From Numida meleagris (taxonomy: Eukaryota; Chordata; Aves; Galliformes; Numididae), in assembly GCF_002078875.1 (NCBI RefSeq), contig NC_034421.1:14899218-14963217 (forward strand): a stretch of 64,000 nucleotides of DNA, in the 5' to 3' direction. Shown piece after piece: positions 36,816-49,785 of the stretch (its first letter is position 1; the number at the start of each line of letters is the position of its first letter). A program made the position numbers and the translations under genes. The notes under the pieces are model-generated. The model was not told where the DNA came from and ran no database searches. It was given only the letters and a program-made list of their open reading frames with translations.

Positions 36816-37008
36816 GAAAAGAAAAGAAAAGAAAAGAAAAGAAAAGAAAAGAAAAGAAAAGAAAAGAAAAGAAAAGAAAAGAAAAGAAAAGAAAAGAAAA
36901 GAAAAGAAAANAGAAAAGAAAAGAAAAGAAAAGAAAAGAAAAGAAAAGAAAAGAAAAGAAAAGAAAAGAAAAGAAAAGAAAAGAAAAGAAAAGAAAAGAA
37001 AAGAAAAG
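36816..37008. repeat. (AAAAG)n pentanucleotide microsatellite with one unresolved base
   Basis: Near-perfect GAAAA units run for about 190 bases. A single N at 36911 is followed by a phase slip, which points to an assembly join or an unresolved repeat length. The tract lies about 0.9 kb downstream of the stop codon of the intact ACSM gene. Confidence 0.97.
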
Positions 37009-37879
37009 GAGTACATAAAATTAAAAAAAGCCTGAGGCTGAACAGCTAACAACTAATACAGCCTTAAAGCTTGGCACACTATTTCATGTGCAACTGTAAG
37101 GAGGAAGGATGTGCACATTATAGTACGTACTTCTTCAGAAAGCTAAGAGCTGGAAGTTAAGCAGATGTGATCATCTAAACCAGACTGTGGGAGTTTGCTT
37201 ACCGGTTTCACCTCTACGTAAGTGGCTGCTGATGTAGCCTGGTCGTGCAGCAAGTGGCAAAGAACTGTGGTTTAGTCTACAAACTGGGTGACTTGCCAAA
37301 CAGCAAACTTTGTTTTAAAGACCATCAGAGGTAGTACAGGAATTTTGCCTATTGTATGTGAAGATCAGAATAGAGGATGAGCAACAAAACCGCTCTCTGT
37401 ATTAAACATTTGTCAAAAAAGCATGGGAGAAGCTGGCAGTACTTGTCATCAACACATATTAAACATAGGTTTAGGAAGGTCTTCCAGTATCAATAGAGGA
37501 GTCTTTCCATCTTCAGTAAATGTTAGAAGGACTGTATTCAGTTTAAAGCATGCTGCATTTAAGGACAGTGCATGTGAGCAACTCAAATCCACATGTGTCT
37601 CTTTATACAGCTTGGAGCTAGACAGTCTGTATCAGCACTATCCCTTCACAATCTTGGATGTTATTATATATGAGATGGGTCACCAGCAAAGTTCTGGTGA
37701 ACTTTTGGATAGTAAGGTCTAGAATGGAGTTGTATGATTTGCAAACAGATCTGCAAACAGATGCAAACATCACACTTCGGCATTATCTACAGGTTTTGAT
37801 GCTCAGGCATTTAACAAAAACAGACCAGGCCGATTTTTGTTAATGGAACAACAGAAGTTCTGTTAAATTCCACACAACG

Positions 37880-40800
37880 CTACATCCGTCCCCACTCTTT
37901 GGCTCTTAATTCACTCCTCTTTATCTTCCCAGTGACTGTCTTTGGCAGCTCCTGGACAAATTCCACCTAAATGAAAAAGACAGAAGATGATGTAGTATGA
38001 TCTCTGCAGAGCAGCTTTTCCAAGACTCTCAGCATACATGGAAAACAAGTAGGCCTCCCATTGGCAAACACATCTTGCCTAAAGGATCAAGTCCAAGCCA
38101 GCACAATGTGCATCTTCTGAAGACTTCTTTGGCTTCCTAGATGGTAAAACACCAAGGGAAGCTGCCTTCCAGCTAACCAAGCTGGGTATTGTTACTGATG
38201 GATGAAGACAAACACTATCTGAGAACAGAGGTGAATAATGACAAAATGAAGAGAAGAGGGGTGATACTGGCAGAAAGTAATGGTCCTTAGTTCCTACAAG
38301 TTCTACATATGTAAACTAAAGCATTGCTATTAACATTTTTCCTGTATTGTTGAGATTTCTGAGAAACATCAAGTGTGTTCTCCTGGACTTTCCTCTTATC
38401 TGGTAACTGTGAGAACCCGTGGACAAATACTCGGATTCAGTCATGTTCCACCTCTAAACTCACTAGAGAGTGCTTGGTTACATATGGAATACAAAAATGG
38501 AATTTGTAGTTGTGATGTTGACTTAGAACATATAGAACTAACTAGGATATCAGACAACGCCTAGAAGTATTTCTGAGGTTTAAGCAAACACTTTACTCAA
38601 ATGAAAAATAATACAAACTATTATGAATGATCTTTTGTAGCCAGTGCTCTAGCTGAACCCTTATCACTGACTCTTTCAGGTGAATAATGAAGATCGAAGT
38701 AATAATTTTCCTGAGATTTATGGAAGAAAGTCCCGATTTAGTTTCTCCAGAAGCATTTACCTTCCTGGGATATTTATATGGAGCGGTAGTTTTCTTGACA
38801 TGCTCCTGCAAGTCGCGGGCCAAGCTCTCACAATCAGTGGATGAAAAGGCATCAGACAGGACCACAAATGCTTTCACAACCTAGAAGACAAGGTCAGTAA
38901 CAGTGATCTGATGCTGTCAGTTTTTAAGAACAGATACACTGGCTACCAATGAGCAGTTATGACATGATATGAGCTTGGAATCATGATGTGCAAGGAGGAG
39001 TAAGAGAGAAAGCAGAGCAGTGTATGAAACGGTTGTGCCCAGCTTCTGCACACCTATATGCTGAAGGAAAAGTTGAAAGCACAGTTTTCCTGCCCCTGGT
39101 ACAGAAAAAGAGCATTTGCTCTATGCAGTCAGAGGGGGTCAAGAAGAAGGGGTAACAAGAAGTTTCTCTGCAGAGTCTGCAGAACATTTTATTTCTCTCT
39201 GAAGTTTGCCTTACAGCAATACATTACTCAGTAAAGAAGGAACTGATTTATATAGTGATACATTTAAACAAATGTATGGCTTCTGCCACGACTGCAGTAT
39301 CATTACCTCTCCTCTGAGGGGATCTGGACTGCTGACAACAGCTGTTTCTGCTACCGCTGGGTGTTCTATCAGGGCATTCTCTACCTCAAATGGCCCAATG
39401 CGATACCTGGATAAAGGAAGAACAACGAAGGATTTGTTTTTATGAGCTGGAAAACCTGTACCAAGCCAGTACTGGAATAAAATGTTTCCTTGGTTGTGAT
39501 TGAGGTATCCCTCAATTTCAGTTTAAACTGAAACTAGATTAAAATCCCTCCTCTGCCAGTGGAAAAAGGGCAGAGTTGTGCTGTGCTCATGTGTTGAAAG
39601 AAATGAATTGCAGGGGAAACTAATATGGATGCATGAGTAAGATGATACTGCAGGTCTGAGAAAAACTACTAATAAAAACGAGTATTCGTAAGGTGAGAGG
39701 TAATGCATTTCAACCCAAGACCATTGTGGCAGAAGCACAACAGTAACATAACATAATAGCAGGTTTAGAAGAGGAGCACACAAACTGACCCTGAAGAAAT
39801 GATGATGTCATCGTCTCTTCCAATAAACCAAAAATATCCATCTTCATCCATAGTCGCTCTGTCCCCTGTGATGTAAAAATCTCCACGCTCGCTTTCTGTA
39901 GTTTTCTTAGGGTTATCCTTGAAGTGGATTATAAATAGTAATTTAAATTTTAGGCACGCTTCAGCTATACATTATACTATAACACACATAATGTTAAATT
40001 AATTGGAATTTATTTTTTTCAGTCAAGACTCTTCAAGAATTGTACTGGTATTGGTATAAAATACAATAAAATAGGTTTTAAAAAACCCCATTCTGACTCT
40101 TGAAAAGAAATTAACTTAATCTTTGATAAATTCTTCTCTTCACCTTTCTAACGTTCACCAATCCAAGCAAGTGAATTGCTCAGGTTTTCTGTAGGTTTCT
40201 TGATCTTTTAGTCAATCCTTAACAGAAATATTTAACTAGCTTTTTTGATAGCATACGGTGTGCATATGGTACTTCCCAGTGAGGTCCTGGTCCATGGTAA
40301 GGATGGTAGGGTTTTAGGCTGCTTTTTCAGATCCAGGTTTTAACGTTCTTAATCAAAAATCTGAATCAAAGAATGGGATGAAATGAACTCTGGATCACAT
40401 TTTTCTTCTCTATTCTCAAGCGCGTCTTAGAATCATAGAATCATTAAGGTTGGAAAAGACCTCTAAGATCGCCATCTCCAATCCATCCCACCATGCCCCC
40501 TCACCATGTCCCCAAGTGCCACATCTTCACAGTTCTTGAACAACTCAGAGATGGTGATTCCACCACCTCCCTGGGCAGCCTGTGCTATTGCATCACCACT
40601 CTTTCTGAGAAAGAATTTTTCCTAATGTCCTAACTTAAGGGGAAGAATAGCTTCCCATCAGGTCTGCACAGGGCATCTAAGGAGTTCATTCTCAGATTCT
40701 CACTACCAAAATAGATTACTTCTACAGTTCAGGATTCAAAAAATGGGTCAGCAATCCTGAAAACTGGTGAAAAACACAGGGCCTTTTTAATCCCTAGGGA

Positions 40801-43800
40801 ACTGGAGATATTCTGGGGAGATTGCTGTTGCTGAGAAATAAAATACTTACTACATATTCAGTGAATAAACCAAGTGGTCTTACGGGTTTGCTTCTGATAG
40901 CAATTTCCCCCTGTTGTCCTGGAGGCAGAATATTAGCATTTTTGTCTACAACCTAGAATGAAAAACAACATGTACTTTAGTAAAAGTAAAATAGAACACT
41001 CCCCCCTCCCCCCCCCCCACCTGTGGAAAAGTCTAAAAAGCAGTCAGTAAACCTGAACATCAAATGGGGGAGCGGCCTTTCCCATTGATCCAGGTTTGAT
41101 CTTCATTCCTTTAGAAACAGAGCAGATTATTCCCTGTAAAAATAAAAATAAAAATAAAAATAAAGATTTGCCATAGGAAACCACTACATTCACATTCAAT
41201 TCATTACATGTATTTTCTAGAATAAAGCCAAAGTAAGGAATTAAGATTCAGAAGATCCTGGATGTTGGTTCTGTACAGTAGAAATGAGCAAGATGAAGAA
41301 ATACCCAGAAAGAATACTATTCCATTTACTGCAAAGAATTTGCATCCTCTACTAGTCGATCTTCTTTCTTAGCCTTAAGCTCTGCTCTCTTTCCTATCAC
41401 TGTCATTCAGAATTTGCCTAAGGACATTTAAGAAAATATTAGAGCACATCCCCTCCCAGCAATCCCCGTTTCCAAGAGGTTCTGTGAGGAGAGCCATGCA
41501 AAGATGCTCTTTCAGAAATGATCAGTGGAAAAGCTTACTGAAACATTCACAGAAATGTGAAAGAAGAAATGGGCTATATTATTGAAAACAAGCATTAACA
41601 TTTCATTAAGCAAAAGGGAATTACAAAGATTTAACAGGATAGTGACACTACCGCTTCAGTCTGGCCATATACTTCGTGGATGTCTAGCCCTGTCTTGCTT
41701 TTCCACTGGTCAATGACTTCTGGGTTTAGTGGCTCCCCTCCGCTCATGCAGTGCTTCAGGTTCATGAATTTGTAACTTCACAGGGGGTCAACAAACAAAG
41801 AGAAACACATCTATTAAGTAAGACAAGGAGTAGCAAAATGCTATAAAATAATCCTGGAGTTCTGTTTACTGAGGAAGTTATTCCCACGAAGTAGGAAAAC
41901 CAGAGGATTCCCAATAAAGCAAGGATATCAGTCTTTGCTCGGTGTTATACACAAGCAGCAGCAGAGTTAAACATACATGGAAAACAAAGTAAAACTTTTG
42001 CTGCAATCAGCTGGGATTTAAGCACAAGCTTGTAACTAACCAGGGACTAATTTGCTGATCCAGGAGCCTGACTGCTGACCCTCTGCAATAGCCAAAGAGA
42101 GAAAGTACAGAGAGGAGCAACAAGCAGCGACTGTTTGTCAGTAAGAAATAAGAGCAGAAACTGGTCAGTCCCCAGCAGTTATGGTAATGCTGACTTTCTG
42201 GGATGACAGTGCTTCCCAAAGCATGGACAGTTAACATGGTGATTGAAATTAGAATTTTCCAGGTGTTTAGTTTTATACCCTCTGGGATTTGCTTACAAGT
42301 TCGGTAATGAAAAGTCTCAAATTAGTGGAGGAAAACATCAAGCTTCTCTATGATCAGCAGAACACATCTTATACAACTGTCTCTTCATAAAGAATATTTT
42401 AAACAGAATTACGGCCCTATGTTGGGTCAAAAGGCTGGAGCTGGGAGATCACTAACATGTAGTTAGGGTAAATAATGTCTGTTGACGTACCTGGAGAGAT
42501 CATTTTGCACCAGCATGCGGTACAGCGTGGGAGCACTTATTATGGTGTCAATAGGGAATTTGCAGAGAGTCTAGTGAGTGAAGCAACAAGATGACAGGTA
42601 AAACTCAGACAACAAAAGCTGTCTTGTGGATGTACAGTGCACAGGGGTGTAGGGGTCAAATGTAGCTTTCCCTTTTATGTAAAAGTAGCCGATACACTCT
42701 GTTGGGCAAGAAACCCTCCTACCCTTGGCATAACAGGTGGAGAATCACAGTATATTTGGAAAAAATCCCATTCTTGCTTGCCTACATGGCACCCACATTG
42801 CCTAGACAGCACAGAGCATGGACAGAATAAGCCTGCCTGCATTATGGGGGTGGTTCATAGAATCATAGAATGGTCTAGGTTGGAAGGGACCTTTCAGAAC
42901 ATCTCGTTCCAACTCCCTGCTGTAGGCAGGGACACCTCCCTCCAGCCCAGGTTGCTCACAGCCCCACCCAGCCTGGCCTTGAGTGCTTCCAGGGAGGGGG
43001 CATCCACAGCCTCGCTGGGCAACCTGTGCCAGTGTCTCACCACCCTCACAACAAATAATTTCTTCCTAATATCTAGTCTAAATCTACCCTCTTCCAGTTT
43101 AAAACCATTTCCCGTCATCCTGTCACTACCTGCCCTAATAAAAATTCCTTCCCTGGCTTTCCTGTAGGCCCATTCAGCTACTGGAAGGGCTATAACATCC
43201 CCCCGGCGCCTTCTCTTTAGGCTGATGAGCCTCAGCTCCCTCAGTCTGTCCCTGCAGGAGAGGTGCTCCATCCTCTGATCATCTTCATGCCCTCCTCTGG
43301 ACCCGCTCCAACATCTCCATGTTCTTCTTGTGCTGGGGACCCCAGAACTGGACACAATACTCCAGATGGAGTTCACTTTCATCTTGGCCACCACGGGCAG
43401 AAAATCACTTTCAGTTTGCATTAAAGTCAGCTAACCCCTCATGGTTACTGGAACAAAGGCATGCAATTAGTACTGCTTCTGGTATGATTTTCCCAAGTGC
43501 TCACCAGCTATGAGCAAAATGTATGAAAGTATCTTGGGATTGACCCCTTCTGTGTACATTAAAAAAGTGAGTAGGACTTCATGGAATGATACAGCATCTT
43601 GAACGCAACAGTGGACATAACCCTCGTTAAATCTTTCTATGCAGTTAGAAAGTTTTTTTTGCTCTTTTTCTGCAGGTTAACACATCTCTGTATGTTTTTC
43701 TTACATTTAGGATAACTGATGATTCAATCTGTGGGAGCTGGTGGACAAAGACACATGATCCCAAAGCCCAGGCATCAAAAACAGATGTCACTGAAGTTAC

Positions 43801-46800
43801 TATCCAGCCTGTGTCTGTAATGCCCCACACTGTGTCTGATGGAGCCACATCCAACCAGTACCTAACAGCAGGAAAAAAAATGAAAAAAAAATAAAGAGGA
43901 AATGGTAACTTTTGTTTAATTAAAAGAAAAAAGTAAGCAAATGAAACCAAAGTGTCACTGTCCCCCACTCCTCCCCTAAAAAAAAAAATATCCAATAACC
44001 AACACCACCAATAGAAAACAACAAGCAAATCCAGGGTTGGTAATGAGATACGTGGGCTCTGGGTACTCTCAGGAAATTCATTTGTTGAGCTAGCTCAGGA
44101 ATAAAAGGGCCTCTAAGGTTTAAGTATATGTTTGTACAAATGAGCACGTACATGGTAAAGATACTATGTCAGTCATAATGTAGGATACAATAAGGGAAAG
44201 AATTACAATAAAGTGACTTTCCTCAGGGAGGAAGATAGGGCTGAAGCAGAAGACTCTGTGTTGGACACCAGGTTTTTCACTTCTGAGTCTACTGATGGAC
44301 CAGGCTGATCTGTGCAACCAACATCAGCTCTGACTCTGTTCATCTACACACATGACAAAATTTTTACAGCCCAAACAGCATGATATCTTTGGTTCTGCAC
44401 TCTAAAATATTCCTAGCTTATGGCTGTTCTTTGAACCACTCTAAAGGATTGGAAGATAGTCACTGGAAAATGGAAATACTGGGGCTGATCCTACTCACCT
44501 GGAAATCTGTCAGAGTTTCTAACCTGATTTCTGGGGGAGGACTGTAGCCATACATCTGGGTAACTCAGTAACTTTTCATCAGCTCTACTATGCAGCTCCA
44601 ATTATCAACCAGGCTCAAACCTTTCGTACCTTTCACATAGCAGGGGTCTAAAACCAAGACTGCCCTGGGAATGTTCGGCCATCTTTGGAGAACCTGTGGT
44701 TCCACTGGTAAAGAAGATAATCATCGAATCTTGAATCCTTGTTTTGACACAGGAATGGTCAGCAGACTGGTTTCTGTAAAACACAGAATGCAGTTGGTGA
44801 CTTCAATGATTACTTTACACAGGCTTCAGAATGTAAGCTTCACAGAACCCTTTCACCAAATTAGACTAAAATCACGTAGAATTACACTTTCCTCCATAAC
44901 GAACTTCCACTTAAGAAGAACAGGGTAGAAACTTCCTGGAATAAGACTGAAGACTGTTGGTAAACAACTGCTGCCAGCGAATAACTCTGATGTGGAAACA
45001 GCAATCAGGCAGTCATGAATTCACAGCACTAAGGCTTAGTGTTGGTGTTTGATGAATTTTCGCAGTTGATGAATACTTGTAAATGAGCATTTGTGGAAAG
45101 CGGGTCTGCTTTCTGCATCATGACTGCAATGCCGCTAACGCATACTCACTTGTACAGTTCATTGAAGTTCAGCCATCCCTCCCTGCTGCCTTTGGACACC
45201 ATCAGCTTGTTTTTAAGAAACTGGCACTCAGATGCCACTGAGTCTACTGCAGGAGCCAAAGTGTCATTGGTAATGATGCACTTAGCCTTTGAAGCCTGGA
45301 GACGATATAATATGTCTTTGGCTGATAACTGGGATGTTCCTGGAATTAAGACAATTCCTGGAAGAGCAATACGGTTAGTTTAGGACGACATTTTTTACAT
45401 CTGATCCTTTTCTAAGGATCTAAACTAGTGGCTATCCCCAAACTGGCCTCTGGGATGAATTTGCCCTGACATTCCCAAGTCAGTTAGTATTGGAGTAATG
45501 CAGCTGCTGTGCTCTCCTATAAGGAATCAAAGGTGGACCTGTCTGGTAACTCCACAGCTCTCTGCCTTCTGCCATCTCCATGCCCCCAGGCCACTTGCTC
45601 TATGGCACCTACTGCAAATCCTTCAGGACTACCTGCGTAATTGGTAGCTAGTCAACTCACTCAATTATTAATTTACATTACTTCTTTATAAATGATTCTG
45701 TATCCTCTCGAATGGTTTGCATTGTTAACCAGTTTTACTGATCTGAGATTTACTCACTGACCTGCTCGAATGCAAGCCACATTCACCAGCCACCATTCTG
45801 GGATTCGTGGCAGGACCACAATGACTTTGTCCCCCTTTTGCAGTCCACATACTTTAGTCAACACGTTGGCCACTTTCCGAGAAAGGAATCCCAGCTCCTC
45901 AAAGCTCCATTTCACTTCTTCTCCATTTCCACTTATCCACCAAAAAGCATAGTTTGATGGTCTTTTTCCAGCCTAAAAACCACAAGGATTCCAAAGAAAC
46001 ACCAATTTCTTCTGAAAGACTGCATAATTATAAAAACACAAGTATCTGTGAATTGTTGAAGATTCAGGTGTTTTCAAACTATCGAAACTATTTTCCTTTG
46101 TCCTTAGGGAGTGCAAGACTGGCTATGGATCACACTCAGATATTCCTAACAGACTGCCCTTTTCTGAACCTGAGATGTTCACCATTCTGTGTGTCTCCAG
46201 ACTCAAGTCATCATCTGAATTCTATTCCTGTTTAAGCTTCATGCTGAGCATTAATGCTCTTAAGAAGGTAACGGGTAACATGAAATACTTCACCTAATAC
46301 TTGTGATATTCTGAATGGATTTGTGGAATATTAACAAACAGAAGCTGACCAGGAAGAGGAGAAAATAAAGCATGACAATGCAGTATCCCAGGACAAGCCT
46401 GAGAGCTCAGGGAGTCGAGAGTGAACTTAGTGAGAGGTCTTTAGCCACGTGGCATCTGGACAAATGCAGCATCTACTTTGGAGCAAGGCAATTGCACACT
46501 TGTGGAAGAAATCTCCATGGCATGCAGTATTATTGTTATGCTACTCTTGTTTTTATGATACGACATCTAATATTACGACATGCAGAAGGAATAAGCACAA
46601 CCTTTCCAAGGTTAAATCAAGGTCATAAGGGTCTTATTGTTGCTTTTTCCACCTACACAGGAAGCACCAAGGGTCAGAGACACTTGTAAAAAATGAAGCA
46701 AGAAGAAATGAGATTCCACATCATTTCCTGATGCAAATTGTTTTTAGCAACTGATTATTTAATAAAAAACTTATTATTTTAAATGAATTGAAGGATCTCA

Positions 46801-47022
46801 TCTGCTCAACAAAAGATCACCTACCTTTTCAATCTCAGACCATTTGTCCAGTACATCACTTGCAAAGTTAAAGTACTTTGGTATTTCCTGTTCACCACGC
46901 CTGACAGACTCGTACTGGGAATGCACATCAGAGACAAGCAGCCTGGGGTGTCTATGGAAAGTCCTACAAGGAGGTTTCAGAGTCCACAATGATTGTAGAG
47001 TCCGTAATTTACAAATCTTCAT
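37880..47022 (-). CDS. ACSM4-like: acyl-CoA synthetase medium-chain family member (ACSM4-like), complete, 13 coding exons
   Basis: Predicted mitochondrial-matrix enzyme joining medium-chain fatty acids to CoA with ATP (acid to acyl-AMP to acyl-CoA). Coding exons, 5' to 3': 46825..47022, 45762..45972, 45150..45357, 44630..44773, 43705..43861, 42491..42570, 41652..41775, 41053..41133, 40851..40952, 39790..39917, 39307..39406, 38761..38880, 37880..37966. All have GT-AG borders and consistent phases, giving 579 residues, the usual length. The N-terminus ([10 protein letters not shown]) is Lys/Arg-rich and free of acidic residues for about 30 positions, as in a mitochondrial presequence. ANL-superfamily motifs are present: P-loop TSGTTGSPK (228-236), YGQTE (369-373), TGD (453-455), GRDDD (468-472) and the adenylation Lys in TGK (565). 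Exon 1 may extend 5' to an acceptor at 47090, so there is an upstream non-coding exon. ACSM3, ACSM4 and ACSM5 were not separated by a tree. No lesion is seen. Confidence 0.93.
40429..40690 (-). mobile_element. CR1 LINE 3' fragment in intron 9 of the intact ACSM gene
   Basis: Begins AGAATCATAGAATCATTAAGG and GTTGGAAAAGACCTCTAAGATC and contains CACCACCTCCCTGGGCAGCC. The element lies between exons 9 and 10, in the same orientation as the gene. Confidence 0.92.
41138..41163. repeat. (AAAAT)n short tandem repeat next to ACSM exon 8
   Basis: About five AAAAT units, only about 5 bases upstream (in gene direction) of the exon 8 acceptor. The acceptor's pyrimidine tract, read on the minus strand, is therefore a TTTTA repeat. 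Confidence 0.85.
42856..43372 (-). mobile_element. CR1 LINE 3' fragment in intron 5 of the intact ACSM gene
   Basis: Begins CATAGAATCATAGAATGG and GTTGGAAGGGACCTTTCAG and continues through the 3' UTR into the end of ORF2 (on minus: [22 protein letters not shown] and [16 protein letters not shown]). It is about 520 bases long, in the gene's orientation. Confidence 0.93.
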
Positions 47023-47089
47023 GGCAGGATACAAATGGAGATGCTGTAGACTGCGTAAGAAAGTTAATGGAATTGTTGCTATTGTTTTC

Positions 47090-48815
47090 CTGTAACGAAA
47101 ATAATGAAAACGACGAACACAATCTTGAAATTAACCGAAGAAAGACCATTCAGTTATGAATTGATTAATTATTAGTTGAATTCACTTAGGTTATGCACAG
47201 CAAAACATGTTTCTTTCAGTTCAATTAAATGCAAAGTTCCCCAACACGCTTTCATGTATTTTGTACCAACAGCTTTTAAAGGACTTGAACTACTGACACG
47301 ATCATCTTGTCTGTAGCTTGACTGATCCACATAGATCATAGATTTGTTCTTTGAGGCTGCTAACATCATCTGCATTATGGAAGGTTACTTGGTCTTACAC
47401 CAGAGCACTTGGTATTTGATTCTCTGAGATTCTTTTTCCTTCACATGGAACTGAAGGATGTTTCAAGTTTCCATTTGTTCACTGTAAATGTCCTCCCTCT
47501 TCCATCTGTTCTCACTGTAATAATCCTAAATGATCTGAAGTCCAATCAACTGCTTCATTTTTATTTTTTTCTTAATTTTTATCATTACTTTCAGCAGTCT
47601 GGAAGATTGCTTCAGAATCTTGCCAAACTGATGTAATGCTGTTTAGAGGCACCTGTTGAGCATACATGAGCACTATCCAGCAAGGAACGAAACCTGGTTT
47701 GCCTCTGGAAGAGCCTGCAGAAATAGCAGGGGACAACGCACTCTATGATGGCTCTGAAATCTGTTCCTTTCTATTGATTTTCCTTTTTCAGCTGCTAAAT
47801 AGAAATTGTTAGTCTTGCTACAAGCTTAGGTGAGTGATCGCTGATATTCAGGTCATTTTCTTTCCTATTCTTACAGAGGATGAAGCTATCCACCAGCTTG
47901 GAAAAATAATAAGAAGGCTTTTGATTAATTTCTTGTCCACGTGAAATGTGTGTAACCTGAGTGAAGCTGCAAAAACAATAAGTTTTGCCCTTTGTCCCAT
48001 GTTTTTTAGTTAGCTTTGTATTCAGCAGCTGTCCCATATCTTCATCCTTAACCACTTCTCCTCTAAAGTACTGACCACGATTTTTGTAAAAAAAAACTTT
48101 ATTCCTCATGACAAAATAAATAATTTAACAGTGGAATTCTTTCTTTTTCTATTAGCAGGAGCTGGTAACAGTCACATTTAATTTTTCTATCAGAAGAATG
48201 AACTCAGATACCTACAGCTTGCACAACTTAATCTTTTCAGTGATACATGGCAGCACAAAAAAACTGTGTGGGCTGGATGCTGAATGCAACACCTTGCTAT
48301 TATTGTGATCTTTGATGAAGCAAAGAATTTCCTGAAGGTATTCAGAATAAACACAAATGGGTTACTGGGGATAAGCAGTACAGGAAACTGCCTTGCACTT
48401 ACACAACACCTGCCGGAATATTATGCACTGTTGCCACAGAAGAACATTCAGTGACCAGTAATATCATTCATTGTCATCACTGGGAAACAGCAATACCAGA
48501 GTTCTTCAAAAGAGTTACCAATTCTTCACTACTAATCTGCTGAGTGAAGGAAAACTGCACAAAAATTTTTAACCCAGTGCATTTAACCCATTGCCTTTAA
48601 CCCAGAAGAATAAGTGAAGAGGCAAGAATGGTCAAAGAGAAACACGGTTTTGGCATCAGCGACTGGCAGGAAGGGCTGAGATGGGGCTGCAGGCATTCCT
48701 CTCACTGGTCTACATTCAGCAGCAGGTCTGCCCGGCCCCAGTGCTTTCAGTACATAGCTACCAGTGGAGTTCAGGCATGAACAGAGTTACTTGTACCACC
48801 AGAACCACCAAAAAC
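47090..48815. other. upstream region of the intact ACSM gene, no further exon recognised
   Basis: The acceptor TTCGTTACAG at 47090 implies a non-coding first exon and promoter somewhere in this or the next AT-rich stretch. I could not identify either. There is no CpG island. Confidence 0.5.
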
Positions 48816-48910
48816 ATGGAATCATAAGGTGGGAAAAGACCTGTAAGATCATCTAGTCCATCTGTTCACCTCCCACCAATATTGCCCACTAAACCATGTC
48901 CAACACGGAG
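48816..48910 (-). mobile_element. short CR1 LINE 3' fragment, minus orientation
   Basis: GGAATCATAAGGTGGGAAAAG, then ACCTGTAAGATCATCTAGTCC and CCACCAATATTGCCCACTAAA match the CR1 3' end. It is severely truncated. Confidence 0.85.
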
Positions 48911-49235
48911 CACCAGACTGGATTAAAACAGATCCACTTGAATCAAACCGAGCATTTCAGTGATCAAAAAGAAAGTGTTCTGCTTATGTTATGTTATTTT
49001 AATACATTTGAAAGACTGTTTTAAGAGAATAAATAGCGTTAGCTAAAAAATGTCATTTTTCTGGCATGATGAGGTCCCCACCCTGAATAGAAAATTCAGC
49101 ACAACCAACAGTAATTCATGGACATTGTGTTAGAGAAATAGAGCAGCTTTAAATAATCCAATTGGGGAATGGGTGTTCAGCCTTTTGGCTTGCCTGGGCC
49201 ACACTGAGTGAGGAGGAATTGTCATGGGCCACGTA

Positions 49236-49785
49236 TACCTAGGCCAAAAGTAATGCCTCCTATTTATTTTCACAGAAACTACAACAGATACAATGAGCAT
49301 AGTAACTCCTTGATAGAGCAAATTCTCAGCTATAAAACACTATTTTTCAACATAGTCACCACCATTAGCTGTGCATTTTTGCTAGTGATGAACAAGAGCC
49401 TGCATGCCTTGCTCCTAACAATCTGCACCAGGGGAGGTGATCCATTGTTGCTATTGTCACTGCTGAAAAGCACCACCCACTGCCTCACTGTGCCAACATC
49501 CACTGTTTGGTCTCTGTTCAACAAGTATTGGTGAATGTCAGTGGGTGCCTTGTTTTCTGCATGGAGTAATTCAATTCCACACCATTGTTTCATATGTACT
49601 TTGATGTCAGAGACTATTCTGTCAGCGTGCCCCTCTACTGCTGTCTGTCACACAGCAACAAAATGGAACAGAATATTGGTAAGAAGATTCAGTCTCTACT
49701 GCTGTACCACCAACATCCACCTCTGATGTAATGGACCAACATAATGAAATAAGAGACATTACTTTCATAGCAGCCCTCCTAAAAT
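49236..49785 (-). mobile_element. mariner-like DNA transposon relic (Galluhop-type)
   Basis: Two inverted ends share AAAGTAATGCCTCCTATTT (left) and, on the opposite strand, AAAGTAATGTCTCTTATTT (right), about 550 bases apart. The minus strand between them encodes a decayed helix-turn-helix style N-terminal transposase region (DIHQYLLNRDQTVDVGTVRQW, then GSPPLVQIV). No catalytic DDD/DDE core remains. It is a short, non-autonomous or internally deleted copy. The family name is from memory of avian repeats and should be treated as likely, not proven. Confidence 0.65.

Noticed and set aside
36738..37049. Lys/Arg/Glu-rich 103-codon frame
   Set aside because: It is a translation of the AAAAG microsatellite and contains the unresolved base.
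43645..44153. Minus-strand open frames of 127 and 77 codons around ACSM exon 5
   Set aside because: The first is exon 5 read through both splice sites into its introns. The second is intronic and shows no similarity to the family.
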